Below are positions 17,830-26,988 of a stretch of DNA of 64,000 bases, piece after piece. Position 1 is the stretch's first letter, and each line of letters opens with the position of its first letter. The translations under genes were made by a program, and so were the position numbers. The notes under the pieces are model-generated. The model searched no databases and was not told the origin of the DNA. It worked only from the letters and a program-made list of their open reading frames with translations. Source of the stretch: Epilithonimonas caeni DSM 17710 (GTDB lineage: Bacteria; Bacteroidota; Bacteroidia; Flavobacteriales; Weeksellaceae). The stretch is taken from positions 372,001 through 436,000 of the forward strand of contig NZ_AUFK01000013.1 in assembly GCF_000426465.1 (NCBI RefSeq), written 5' to 3'.

Positions 17830-18588
17830 ATGAACTCCATCGTAATCAATATAGGTAATACCAATATCCGTTTCGGATTGTTTGATGATGACAATTGTGA
17901 CCTGTCTTGGGTTATCAACACAAAACCTTACAAAACGACAGACGAATTGTTTGTTCAGATCCTGATGCTTTATCAGACCTATAAAATCGAGGTTGATAAA
18001 GTTGATAAGGTCATTATAGGTTCCGTGGTTCCCCAATTGACAAAAGTGGTGGCGAGTGCCATCAAGAAAATCCATAACAAAATCCCTGTGATCGTGGATA
18101 GAAATACACCGTCCGGCGTCATTCCGAAATCAAAACAAATGGGAACCGATATCTATGCAAACCTCGTTGCGGCACATAATCTCTATCCAAGTCAAAAGAA
18201 GATCATCCTAGATTTTGGAACAGCACTCACTGCAAGCTGCCTGGCTGAAAATGGAGAAACATTAGGCGTCATCATTGCTCCCGGAATTGTAACTTCACTC
18301 AATAGCTTAATAAAAGGAACGGCACAATTGCCGGAAATAGAATTGGTAAAACCGAAATCAGTTTTAGGACTGGATACCATCAGTTGTATGCAAAGCGGAA
18401 TGGTTTACGGCTTCCTCGGGATGGTGGAAGGTTTTATTGACAGGATCAATAATGAGGTTGATGATAAATGTTTCGTTATTGCGACTGGAGGTGTAAGTCA
18501 TGTTTACAAACCTTTAACGGATAAGATCAACATCGGCGACAGGCTTCACACTTTGAAAGGATTATATTTCTTGGCGAAGGATCTGTGA
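17830..18588 (+). CDS. coaX: Type III pantothenate kinase
   Basis: CoaX phosphorylates pantothenate, the first step of coenzyme A synthesis; coaBC for later steps is also in this window. The ATP-binding motif INIGNTNIRFGLF is at the N-terminus, with GTDIYANLVAAH and the catalytic-site region DFGTALTASC after it, and ATGG near the end. I start the protein at ATG 17830 (252 residues) because the MNSIVINIGNTN start is typical; a TTG at 17809 would add 7 residues. The gene abuts tadA, which is convergent and ends one base later. Confidence 0.93.
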   Translation: MNSIVINIGNTNIRFGLFDDDNCDLSWVINTKPYKTTDELFVQILMLYQTYKIEVDKVDKVIIGSVVPQLTKVVASAIKKIHNKIPVIVDRNTPSGVIPKSKQMGTDIYANLVAAHNLYPSQKKIILDFGTALTASCLAENGETLGVIIAPGIVTSLNSLIKGTAQLPEIELVKPKSVLGLDTISCMQSGMVYGFLGMVEGFIDRINNEVDDKCFVIATGGVSHVYKPLTDKINIGDRLHTLKGLYFLAKDL

Positions 18589-19020
18589 TTATCTTTTATT
18601 CCTAAAAAAAGTTTTCACAATTTCCGAACATTCATATTCCTGAATTCCAGTTGTGACTTCGGTTTTTGGATGAAGAGATAAACCTTTGTTGATGAAACCT
18701 CTCTGTTCATCTCTCGCACCAATCACAACTCTTGAGATTTGAGACCAGGCCAAAGCCCCGGAGCACATCACGCAAGGTTCCAAAGTGACATATAAAGTAC
18801 AATTCTGCAGATATTTCCCACCAAGAAAATTGGCAGCTGAGGTTATGGCCTGCATTTCTGCGTGGGCAGTGACATCGGTAAGCGTTTCTGTAAGGTTGTG
18901 AGATTTGGCAATAACTCGGTCATTGGACACGATAACGCAGCCAATCGGAACTTCGTCTTTTTCTAAAGCGAATTGGGCTTCCTGCAAAGCCATTTTCATA
19001 AAATATTCGTCGGTAAACAT
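18589..19020 (-). CDS. tadA: tRNA-specific adenosine deaminase TadA
   Basis: This zinc deaminase converts the wobble adenosine of tRNA-Arg to inosine. The zinc and proton-shuttle motifs are HAEMQAI and PCVMCSGAL. With ATG at 19020 the protein has 143 residues. That ATG overlaps the stop of the upstream Rrf2 gene as TAATG, which supports coupled translation. An in-frame ATG at 19032 would add four residues. The tail after the catalytic domain (IQEYECSEIVKTFFRNKR) is normal for the family. Confidence 0.92.
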   Translation of the reverse strand: MFTDEYFMKMALQEAQFALEKDEVPIGCVIVSNDRVIAKSHNLTETLTDVTAHAEMQAITSAANFLGGKYLQNCTLYVTLEPCVMCSGALAWSQISRVVIGARDEQRGFINKGLSLHPKTEVTTGIQEYECSEIVKTFFRNKR

Positions 19021-19445
19021 TACAGCGGACAATTTTCAGACTTTGTCATATCAGCAATGCTGGTGTCTAAAATCGGAAGCATATTATCACGAACATTTAT
19101 TAATAATTTTCGGATGCTGCAAGTGGCTTCATCTGTGCAGTCTGCACATTTTTCATAAAAATTAAGAGAAGCACAAGGCAACATTGCAACCGGACCGTCC
19201 ACAATCCGGATAACATCCAGAACTTTGATGTCGGCCGGGTCTCTCATAAAAGTATAACCACCTTCAGCGCCTCTTTCGCTTTTCAAAATTTTATTTTGCT
19301 TCAACTCACGAAGGATCTGCTCAAGGAATTTGAGCGGAATACGTTCGTTCTCCGATATTTTTTTCGCAGAAAATAATGAAGCATTGTTTGTCCTATTCAG
19401 GAAAAGCAAAGTTTTGATAGCGTATTTGACTCTTTTTGAAAGCAT
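19020..19445 (-). CDS. Rrf2-family transcriptional regulator
   Basis: The 141-residue protein has the Rrf2 winged helix at residues 1-65 (MLSKRVKYAIKTLLFLNR, then PLKFLEQILRELKQN and RGAEGGYTF). The region following the wing has four cysteines in the order LPCASLNFYEKCADCTDEATC, resembling the Fe-S ligand region of IscR/NsrR-type members, so it may sense Fe-S, nitric oxide or redox state. It is co-transcribed with tadA, which it overlaps. What it regulates is not visible. Confidence 0.88.
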   Translation of the reverse strand: MLSKRVKYAIKTLLFLNRTNNASLFSAKKISENERIPLKFLEQILRELKQNKILKSERGAEGGYTFMRDPADIKVLDVIRIVDGPVAMLPCASLNFYEKCADCTDEATCSIRKLLINVRDNMLPILDTSIADMTKSENCPL

Positions 19446-19498
19446 ACTGTAAAAATAATCAAATTTTTATATTGTGAAAATAATATTCATATTCAAAC

Positions 19499-19528
19499 AA
19501 AAACCACTCCTAAAAAGAAGTGGTTTTT
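19499..19528 (-). terminator. Terminator after the SGNH lipoprotein gene
   Basis: AAAAACCACT (19499-19508) pairs with AGTGGTTTTT (19519-19528) around a 10-base loop. On the minus strand the stem runs into a U-run, ending the FadL-SGNH transcript. The T-run on the plus strand makes it usable in both directions. Confidence 0.75.
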
Positions 19529-19549
19529 ATTATAATTTCTATTTCTAAA

Positions 19550-21067
19550 CTACGGGAATTTCACTCCGTTATAAGAGTTCGGACTAATCATCGGAAGATT
19601 AGATTTGTATTTTAGGTTGATTGCTTTCAGGAATTCGTTGGCAATGATTGCATATCCTCTTCCGGTTGGATGTACGCCATCTAATGAGAATGCTCCCCCG
19701 GTTACAAATGTCGAAGTGTATTTTACTCCGTCCCATTGGATTCCCGATGTAGAGTTAAGTTCAATCATTTTGGCTTTCGCATCTACTAATGCTAGACCAT
19801 ATGAAGAAGCTAAGCTGGTAATAGATGTGTTATAAGCATCAACTGCAGCGGTTACTAAAGCAGCTTCTGCTTTTGTTAATACGTATTGATTTTCTAATGG
19901 ATAAGATACTCCATTTACATTGATAGCTGCCGGAGCACTTGCGTTGGGTTTTGCAATAATCGAGCTAGCAGGCAATAATACATAGTCTTCAGAAGTTGCT
20001 TGTCTTGCTTGCCCAAAAATCTGTCCGAATGCAGCAGCTGTGGCAGCTCCTAATGAAGGCGTAAGTGCGGCAGTAAGTTGAGCAGATAAATTAGTTAAAG
20101 AAGTATCTTTAATAAGAACAGGGTTAGCTGAAGTTGAAGATAATAGATTAATTCGGTCTCCTGCTCCAAAAGCTGTTAAAGCTTGTTTTAATGGTCCATA
20201 TAAGCTAGTATTCAATGTTGCTAGATTAGCTCCCAAAGCTGCAGGCGTTAATGGATTATACGGAACGGTTGTAAAATAAGGGACCGAAGAAACATAAGGG
20301 ATATTTGCTATCACCCCTTTCGTTGCTCCAACAGATTTTAAGCCGTCAAGTACTCCTTTTATTGATGCTGCAACTACATTAGGATCAGAGATATCATTTG
20401 AACCATAGGTAGCCGGATTGGTATTTCCTTTTTGGTCAACACCTAATCCGCCAGTTGTTGCATAACTTAGCACATCGTTTGCCCCAATCCAAAGAGAGAA
20501 GAATGTTGGTCTTTGTGCCATTGCATCTGCTAATACCGAAGTTGAAGAAGAAGTTGCAAATCTTACGAAATAAGGATTGGCTGCTCCAACTGAAAGATTA
20601 GCTGCGCTTCCATATCCAGGGGCAACTAGGTGGAATGATTTTGCGCCGGGCACTCCCATATTCTGATATGGTCCACCAGATGTAATATTGTCCAATGCCG
20701 CCGCAGCCGCAGATTGAACCGGAGATAAAGAACCTGATACAACTTGTAATGTATATTTTCCCCCAAAACCCGGAAGTCCAACAAACCCACCAGTATTATT
20801 TGGCATCATTGGTTGCTTGAATTCTCCGCCACCAGCTAACTTCATTTGCATAGCGAGCATGCTTGGATATGATTCGTTTTGTCCATCTATATAAAGTGCT
20901 CCATCTCTATAACCCGATGTCAGGGAGTTTCCTAATGATACATATTTGGAAAAATTGGCTTCTCCCGACGTTACAACCACATCTTCCGTGCTGTTATCAA
21001 AATCTGTTTCACAACTTGCTGTCAATAAAAGTGTTGCAGCTAATGTCGATATATATAATTTTTTCAT
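19550..21067 (-). CDS. SGNH/GDSL-type esterase lipoprotein
   Basis: This 505-residue lipoprotein has the lipobox LLLTASC (Cys19). The nucleophile block reads YVSLGNSLTSGY with Ser48, where Asn replaces the Asp of GDS. The oxyanion block is WIGANDVLSY, and the catalytic Asp-His pair lies in SLDGVHPTGRGY near the C-terminus. Between these is a large Ala/Thr-rich insertion. The family cleaves ester bonds of lipids or carbohydrates. It follows the FadL-type porin by 14 bases, so the pair may take up and hydrolyse a lipid-like substrate together (inference). Confidence 0.85.
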   Translation of the reverse strand: MKKLYISTLAATLLLTASCETDFDNSTEDVVVTSGEANFSKYVSLGNSLTSGYRDGALYIDGQNESYPSMLAMQMKLAGGGEFKQPMMPNNTGGFVGLPGFGGKYTLQVVSGSLSPVQSAAAAALDNITSGGPYQNMGVPGAKSFHLVAPGYGSAANLSVGAANPYFVRFATSSSTSVLADAMAQRPTFFSLWIGANDVLSYATTGGLGVDQKGNTNPATYGSNDISDPNVVAASIKGVLDGLKSVGATKGVIANIPYVSSVPYFTTVPYNPLTPAALGANLATLNTSLYGPLKQALTAFGAGDRINLLSSTSANPVLIKDTSLTNLSAQLTAALTPSLGAATAAAFGQIFGQARQATSEDYVLLPASSIIAKPNASAPAAINVNGVSYPLENQYVLTKAEAALVTAAVDAYNTSITSLASSYGLALVDAKAKMIELNSTSGIQWDGVKYTSTFVTGGAFSLDGVHPTGRGYAIIANEFLKAINLKYKSNLPMISPNSYNGVKFP

Positions 21068-21081
21068 AATAGATTCAATTT

Positions 21082-22308
21082 TTAAAATGCGTTGTAAGAT
21101 AATCCTAAACCAAAGTAAAACACATCAGCTTTTGCCTGTCCGGCGAAGTTGTAATATGCATTGTTGAAAGTCCTGCTTTTCGGCATTGCATAAGCTCCGG
21201 AAATATCCACACCCAACTTGTTGAACTTAAGTCCGATACCTCCTGTTATCACGTAATTGTCAAAAGAAGGCGTTTCTGGGATGAAATCTTTATCAGCATA
21301 AGGAGATTGGTCGTAATACCAGCCTAATCTACCTGCGATCATATCATTGAAGATATACTGAGTTCCGATACGCACACTTGAAGTATTTTTGAAATTCTTA
21401 GGTGTTACCAAAACTGTCGGGTCGTTTGGCTGGTTACCCGCTGCTACGTTTTCAAAATCAAGCGTTAGTTTATTATACCTTTCCCAGCCATGATAGTTGT
21501 AATCTGCAGAGATTAACCATTTTGGTGTTATTTTATAGGTTGCTCCCAGAGTAATTTCATCTACCAAAGGAAGAGTGGCTTTGAAATTGTCTGAACCACC
21601 ATTAAAGTTTGGTGCCAATGAGGAAGGAACCATGAATGTTGCTTTCCCTTCCTTGGCCTTCATGTCAACAGGCGAACGGTATGCAACGCTCACATCCCAT
21701 TGGTTGTCTGGCTGGAAATAGAACCCAAATCCGAAACCGTGTCCTGTAGCTTGGTCATCTAACAGATTAAGCTGTCCATCATATTGAGTTAAGGCTTTTG
21801 TCCAGTCAACTTTACCTTTTGCATAGATATAACTTGCTCCAAAAGATGCCCAAGGTGCCAATTTTACAGAAACCATTGGTTGGAAAAAGTAACTTTTCAA
21901 TTCTAACTTCTGCACCATTTCTTTGCCTTCCCAATCGCTCGGCCACTCGATAGTGCTTCCGAAGGGAGTTGAAAAACTGAAACCTACAGAAAGGTTGTCT
22001 AAAACCTTGTAAGCTACAGCTGCATAAATAGGTGTTCCTAGTGGATTGTCTGTTTCAGACTGCTGCAAAGTACTTGTGTTTTGGAATGTTATCTTATTTG
22101 ATATACCGAATCCACCTGCAGCTACGCTCAACTTCGAAGGGATAAAGGAAATACCGGCAGGGTTGAAAAATGCAACACTTGCGTCCTCGGCGTGAGCACT
22201 GGTATGAGCCATTGCCAACTGCTTAACACCCTGAAGAGATACTCGGAATCCTCCTGCGTATGCCATTACACCGGCAGCCAATGCCGTGGTCATTAAAATT
22301 CGTCTCAT
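21082..22308 (-). CDS. OmpP1/FadL-family outer membrane transporter
   Basis: The 408-residue protein has a signal peptide (about 1-18) and ends in a beta-strand with terminal Phe (FYFGLGLSYNAF), as in outer membrane barrels. The N-terminal hatch motif is present (SLQGVKQLAMAHTSAHAED, then SVAFFNPAGISF), which is the FadL signature corresponding to NPAA. Such proteins pass long-chain fatty acids or other hydrophobic molecules. It is the first gene of a two-gene unit with the SGNH esterase and has a TAAATTTG box at 22328-22335. Confidence 0.92.
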   Translation of the reverse strand: MRRILMTTALAAGVMAYAGGFRVSLQGVKQLAMAHTSAHAEDASVAFFNPAGISFIPSKLSVAAGGFGISNKITFQNTSTLQQSETDNPLGTPIYAAVAYKVLDNLSVGFSFSTPFGSTIEWPSDWEGKEMVQKLELKSYFFQPMVSVKLAPWASFGASYIYAKGKVDWTKALTQYDGQLNLLDDQATGHGFGFGFYFQPDNQWDVSVAYRSPVDMKAKEGKATFMVPSSLAPNFNGGSDNFKATLPLVDEITLGATYKITPKWLISADYNYHGWERYNKLTLDFENVAAGNQPNDPTVLVTPKNFKNTSSVRIGTQYIFNDMIAGRLGWYYDQSPYADKDFIPETPSFDNYVITGGIGLKFNKLGVDISGAYAMPKSRTFNNAYYNFAGQAKADVFYFGLGLSYNAF

Positions 22309-22685
22309 ATAATTATTATTAATGTTCCAAATTTATAATTATTTTAATAACAATTAGAAAAAAACATAAAAAAAGTTAAACATTGCTATTCTAAGAATAG
22401 TTGTTTAGTCTATTGTCATATTTAATATATTGATAATTAGATATTTGTAATAAATATTTTGGTAAAATTTAATTTAGTTTAATTTTAAACAATATAATGT
22501 AAACCATAATAAATAGTTGGTTTTCGTTTTGTGGATATTTTATTTTTTAGTTGTTTTGTTTGTTATATTGTTAATATTAATCAGATATTAACTTAAAATT
22601 AACAAAAAAATTTTTTTAAAAGATATTATCGTCAAGCTTAAATAAAAATTATATTAACTTTGCAATCAGACATAAAAAATAAAAT
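22309..22685. other. AT-rich divergent promoter region
   Basis: This 377-base gap is extremely AT-rich and has no credible open frame. It holds a minus-strand -7 box TAAATTTG (22328-22335, reading CAAATTTA on the plus strand) for the FadL gene and a plus-strand box at 22655-22662 for the ricT-like gene. No operator or riboswitch-like structure was seen in between. Confidence 0.55.
22655..22662 (+). promoter_or_regulatory. -7 box TAACTTTG for the ricT-gldH-PBP1A operon
   Basis: TAACTTTG matches TAnnTTTG and ends 23 bases before the ATG at 22686. No TTG occurs at the usual 19-base spacing. Confidence 0.5.
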
Positions 22686-24128
22686 ATGAGTTGTGGATGT
22701 AAAACATCCGGCGATTCTTCCCATTCTTGTGGCACAAAGACCGCTAATGGGTGTAGTAGTGTAGATACCTGCGGGAATAGTTATAAATTAAGTGTTTTTG
22801 ACTGGCTTTCTGATGTTGATCCATCAAGATCGAAAAGCTCTGAATATGTGGAAGTTCGTTTTAAAAACGATCGTAAATTATATTATAAGAACGTCAACAA
22901 CCTGCCCTTGCATATTGGTAGCATCATTGCTGTAGAATCTAGTCCGGGTCACGATATAGGAGTGGTGAGTCTTTCGGGAGAACTGGTGAAGATCCAGATG
23001 AAAAAGAAAAATGTCCCCGAAGACCATGCGCTAAAAATCTATAGACTTGCCAGTCAAAAAGATATAGAGACCTGGCAAGACCTTAGGAAAAAGGAAAATG
23101 CGATTAAGATAGAGGCGCGCAAAATAGCTTACGGTCTTAATCTTGAGATGAAGATCACAGACGTAGAATACCAAGGAGACGGGTCTAAGGTTACGTTTTA
23201 CTATACAGCTGATAATAGGATCGATTTTCGTCAACTGATAAAGGAATATGCTTCTAATTTCCGTACAAAGATCGACATGAAGCAGATCGGATTCCGTCAG
23301 GAGTCTGCAAAAGTAGGAGGGATCGGGTCTTGTGGAAGGGAACTTTGCTGTTCTTCTTGGCTTACAGATTTCCGTTCGGTCAATACCAATGCGGCAAGAT
23401 ATCAGCAATTGAGCATCAACCCTCAGAAATTGGCAGGGCAATGTGGAAAACTGAAATGCTGCCTGAATTACGAGTTGGATAGCTATCTGGACGTCCTGAG
23501 AGATTTCCCATCATCAAGTACAGTTCTGAATACGGAGAAAGGAAGGGCTTTTTGCATCAAGATCGATGTTTTCAAAAAGAAAATGTGGTTTGCTTATGTG
23601 GAGAATTCTATGGCTTGGTACGATCTGGACATCTTCGAGGTGAAGAAATTGATTGTCATGAATAAAAATGGCGAAAAAGCACCAGCTTTGGAGGATTTGA
23701 AAGTTGTGGATAATCCTTTGGTAACTTCTGACCTGATACAGGAAAATAGCGTCGATCGTTTTGAGAAGAAATTTAAAAAATCAAGAAACGGCTCAAATAG
23801 AGATAGAAATCCAAAACAGTCTGACAATCGGCCAGCGAGATCGCAGGAGAATAAAAATCCACGCCAGACAGATAGCAGGAATCGTTCTAATGAGCAAAAG
23901 CCATCAGAGAATAAATCAACGGCCTCAAATGGCCAAGTTGCGGACAATAAAAATCCAAAGCAAAATCATAACAGAAATCGTCCAGGCGGACAAAAACCTG
24001 TAGAAAACAAGGTGACATCTCCAAATATTCAGACGACTGATAATCAATCGCAGGAAAATAAAACGCATAAAAAACCGTTCAAAAAACCGAAAAAGAAAAC
24101 GCCGCCTAAAAATGAAGGTAATGCTTAG
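22686..24128 (+). CDS. ricT: RicT/YaaT-like PSP1-domain protein with long basic tail
   Basis: The 480-residue protein has a Cys-rich N-terminus (MSCGCKTS), a PSP1 domain and the conserved Fe-S-type cysteines GSCGRELCCSSWL and GQCGKLKCC at about 218-262. In Bacillus, RicT joins RicA and RicF in an Fe-S complex that helps RNase Y process RNA. No RicA/RicF is seen here and the role in Bacteroidota is unclear. Residues about 360-480 are a low-complexity Asn/Lys/Arg/Pro-rich tail with repeated ENKNP-like and SRNRS-like units, probably disordered and nucleic-acid binding. The 3' end overlaps gldH by 17 bases. Confidence 0.85.
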   Translation: MSCGCKTSGDSSHSCGTKTANGCSSVDTCGNSYKLSVFDWLSDVDPSRSKSSEYVEVRFKNDRKLYYKNVNNLPLHIGSIIAVESSPGHDIGVVSLSGELVKIQMKKKNVPEDHALKIYRLASQKDIETWQDLRKKENAIKIEARKIAYGLNLEMKITDVEYQGDGSKVTFYYTADNRIDFRQLIKEYASNFRTKIDMKQIGFRQESAKVGGIGSCGRELCCSSWLTDFRSVNTNAARYQQLSINPQKLAGQCGKLKCCLNYELDSYLDVLRDFPSSSTVLNTEKGRAFCIKIDVFKKKMWFAYVENSMAWYDLDIFEVKKLIVMNKNGEKAPALEDLKVVDNPLVTSDLIQENSVDRFEKKFKKSRNGSNRDRNPKQSDNRPARSQENKNPRQTDSRNRSNEQKPSENKSTASNGQVADNKNPKQNHNRNRPGGQKPVENKVTSPNIQTTDNQSQENKTHKKPFKKPKKKTPPKNEGNA

Positions 24129-24582
24129 ATTATTAGTTGCTTTTGTGTTGTTTTTCTCTCTAATTTCGTGTCAAAATGATAATGAAGAGGTTGTGGTGAA
24201 AGATGTTGGCAACAGCTGGAAAAAAAATGACTTTAAGAGCCTTGACTTTAATATAAAAGATTCCCAGGATTCTAAAGATCTTGTATTTGTTATCAGGAAT
24301 AATAATGCATACCCTTATAGTAACCTGCGTCTGATAGCTAAGGTAGAGCACGGTAAAAAAACTGTTTCCACAGATACGCTCAACTATATTTTGGCTAAAC
24401 CTAATGGAGAATGGATAGGAACAGGATTTGGTGATACCAAGGAGACTCTGTTTCAGTATAAGCTCAATTATAGATTTCCGCAGAACGGTAATTATTCTGT
24501 AAAAGTTGTTCAGGCAATGAGACGGAACATATTGCCGGGAATCGAAGATATAGGAATTAAAATTCAAAACTCAAAGCCTTGA
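24112..24582 (+). CDS. gldH: Gliding motility lipoprotein GldH
   Basis: The 156-residue lipoprotein has the lipobox FSLISC (Cys at about 20) and fits GldH in length and sequence (RNNNAYPYSNLRLIAKVEHG, then KLNYRFPQNGNYSVKVVQAM). GldH is required for gliding and associated chitin use in Flavobacterium, though it is also present in non-gliding relatives. ATG 24112 overlaps the end of the ricT-like gene; an alternative ATG lies at 24121. PBP1A follows by 7 bases, so the three genes form one operon. Confidence 0.88.
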   Translation: MKVMLRLLVAFVLFFSLISCQNDNEEVVVKDVGNSWKKNDFKSLDFNIKDSQDSKDLVFVIRNNNAYPYSNLRLIAKVEHGKKTVSTDTLNYILAKPNGEWIGTGFGDTKETLFQYKLNYRFPQNGNYSVKVVQAMRRNILPGIEDIGIKIQNSKP

Positions 24583-24589
24583 TTTATTA

Positions 24590-26947
24590 ATGGAAAATAA
24601 GAAAACTGAACATAAAACCTTTCCTTTACCAGACAAGAAAAAATCCAGGTCCGGCATCAAAAAATGGATCAAGATTGTGTGGATTGGATTCTTTGCTGTT
24701 GTATTAGGGATATCTGCCTTGTTTTTTGCTGTCTCTCAGGGATTTGTAGGAGATATGCCGGATGTGAAGGAATTGGAAAATCCTGATATATATGTAGCTT
24801 CTGAGATCTATTCTTCTGACAATGTGCTATTAGGGAAATTTGAAAAAGAAAAGACAAAACCAGTTACTTACAAGCAGCTTCCGCCCTATTTGGTATATGC
24901 GCTTCAAGCAAAGGAAGATGAACGATTCAAAGAGCATTCGGGCATCGATCTAAAATCTATTCTTAGAGCCATCAGATATGGTGGAGAAAGAGGTGGCGGA
25001 TCAACCATTACACAGCAGCTGGCTAAACTTTTGTTTACAGGAAATGCTTCTCAAAACAAAATAGAAAGAGCTTTCCAAAAGCTAAAAGAATGGTGCGTTG
25101 CAGTAAGTCTTGAAAAGCGTTATACGAAGGAAGAGATTGTCGCTTTATACTTCAACAAAATGGATTTCCTTTTCAATGCTAAAGGGATTGAAATGGCTTC
25201 CCGGGTTTACTTTAACAAATCTACAAGCCAGTTGACATTGCCTGAAGCGGCGACTTTTGTTGCGATGCTGGAGGCTCCTAGGAGAAATAATCCTTACAGA
25301 AATCCAGAAAGGGCAAAAGACAGAAGAGATGTGGTTCTGAAACAGATGTTGGAAACTGGTTACATTGATAATGCTACTTATGAAAAAGCGAAGGCAACAC
25401 CAATCGTTGTAGATTTCCACGAGATCAAAACTGTGGAAGAAGGTTTCTCTTCTTATTACAAATTCTATCTGAGAAAAGAAATCCAGCAATATCTGGATTC
25501 ATACGAAAAGGAAACAGGGAAGGAGCTCAATCTTTATAAAAATGGTCTTAAGATCTATGTGACTTTGGACTCTAGAATGCAGAGATATGCAGAGGAAGCT
25601 ATCAAAGAGCATTTGACCGATCTCCAGAGAAACTTTGATGGTGAGATGAGACGTAATCCGAATCGTCCTTATTACAATCTTTCAAAAACCCAGATCAACG
25701 ATCTGATGATGGCAGCTGTAAAAAGAACAGGCCGTTACAAACAGCTGAAAGCCGAAGGGATGCCGGAGGATTCTATCATGATGGAGTTCCACGAGCCTGT
25801 TAAAATGACAAGGTTCACTTGGCAGGGAGAAGAGGAGGTTGAGATGTCTCCTTGGGATTCTATCCGTTACCATAAGCAGATCGCACAAGCTGGTCTGATG
25901 TCTATGGAGCCGGCAACAGGAGATATCAAGGCCTGGGTAGGAGGTATCAATTGGCAGCATTTCCAATATGACCACGTAAAGCAGGGTAAAAGACAAGTTG
26001 GTTCAACTTTCAAACCATTTGTATATGCAACGGCCATTATGCATCTTGGGATGACACCTTGTTCAACCGTTTCAAATGCTTCTTATTCCAAAGGAAATTG
26101 GCATGTGAAAGGCGGTGGCGGAAGTGTAACGATCAAAGAAGGTATTGCAAAATCCTTGAACCCTGTTGCGATCCGATTAGCTGAAATGGCAGGAACTGAA
26201 AATGTCATTCAATTAGCAAGAGATCTGGGGGTTACAGACCCGATTGACAAACATTTGCCAATGGCTTTGGGTACATCTGATATTACGATCTATGAGATGC
26301 TGGGAGCTTACAGCACATTTGCGAACTTCGGAAATTACACCAAACCGGAAATGATCTGGAGGATTGAAGATGCGAACGGACGCGTGATCAAAGAAGTGAA
26401 ACCTGTTGTAAAGGAAGTAATGAACGAGATGTACGCTTACACAATGATTGATCTGATGAAAGGCGTGGCCGAATTCGGGACAGCTTCTGGAGAATTAAGG
26501 AGACGAGGAATTCCGGTAAGTGTAGAAATTGCAGGTAAAACGGGAACAACACAGAAAAACTCAGATGGTTGGTTTATGGGAATTGTGCCAAAATTGGCAA
26601 CTGGCGTTTGGGTTGGTTGGGAAGACAGAGCAACACATTTCTGGAGCACAGGTGAAGGGCAAGGTGCCAAAATGGGATTGCCGATCTGGGCAATTTATAT
26701 GAAAAAAGTTTTTGCTGACAAAGCTTTGAATATTCTCCCGGAAGATAAATTCATTAAACCGGCTAACTGGACAGGAAGTTGCTCAGACCTTAATAATCTA
26801 AGGAATGGATATGGAGACGATGGCGGATTGCAATCCATTGAAGAACTCAAGAATCCAACACAGATCGTTCCGGACAAACCAGTGAAAAAAGAAGAAAATT
26901 CTAATGAAGCTATTAATTCCTCGGATGATATAGACTTTAACAAATAA
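24590..26947 (+). CDS. Class A penicillin-binding protein (PBP1A type)
   Basis: The 785-residue enzyme polymerises and crosslinks peptidoglycan in the periplasm. A cytoplasmic Lys-rich start is followed by one membrane segment (about 26-50). The glycosyltransferase GT51 domain has EDERFKEHSG, RGGGSTITQQLAKLLF and KRYTKEEIVALYFNKM. The transpeptidase has the nucleophile STFK in VGSTFKPFVYA, the SLN motif in AKSLNPVA, and KTGTT. The acidic C-terminal tail is short. It is the last gene of its operon and is followed by a terminator. Confidence 0.95.
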   Translation: MENKKTEHKTFPLPDKKKSRSGIKKWIKIVWIGFFAVVLGISALFFAVSQGFVGDMPDVKELENPDIYVASEIYSSDNVLLGKFEKEKTKPVTYKQLPPYLVYALQAKEDERFKEHSGIDLKSILRAIRYGGERGGGSTITQQLAKLLFTGNASQNKIERAFQKLKEWCVAVSLEKRYTKEEIVALYFNKMDFLFNAKGIEMASRVYFNKSTSQLTLPEAATFVAMLEAPRRNNPYRNPERAKDRRDVVLKQMLETGYIDNATYEKAKATPIVVDFHEIKTVEEGFSSYYKFYLRKEIQQYLDSYEKETGKELNLYKNGLKIYVTLDSRMQRYAEEAIKEHLTDLQRNFDGEMRRNPNRPYYNLSKTQINDLMMAAVKRTGRYKQLKAEGMPEDSIMMEFHEPVKMTRFTWQGEEEVEMSPWDSIRYHKQIAQAGLMSMEPATGDIKAWVGGINWQHFQYDHVKQGKRQVGSTFKPFVYATAIMHLGMTPCSTVSNASYSKGNWHVKGGGGSVTIKEGIAKSLNPVAIRLAEMAGTENVIQLARDLGVTDPIDKHLPMALGTSDITIYEMLGAYSTFANFGNYTKPEMIWRIEDANGRVIKEVKPVVKEVMNEMYAYTMIDLMKGVAEFGTASGELRRRGIPVSVEIAGKTGTTQKNSDGWFMGIVPKLATGVWVGWEDRATHFWSTGEGQGAKMGLPIWAIYMKKVFADKALNILPEDKFIKPANWTGSCSDLNNLRNGYGDDGGLQSIEELKNPTQIVPDKPVKKEENSNEAINSSDDIDFNK

Positions 26948-26954
26948 ATTTAAT

Positions 26955-26984
26955 CCCGTCCGCATCAAGCGAGACGGGTTTTTT
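26955..26984 (+). terminator. Strong terminator after PBP1A
   Basis: CCCGTCCGC pairs with GCG(A)GACGGG around a short loop, followed by six or more T. The selO start codon at 26989 lies only a few bases after the T-run, which leaves no room for an ordinary promoter between the two. Confidence 0.85.
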
Positions 26985-26988
26985 GATA

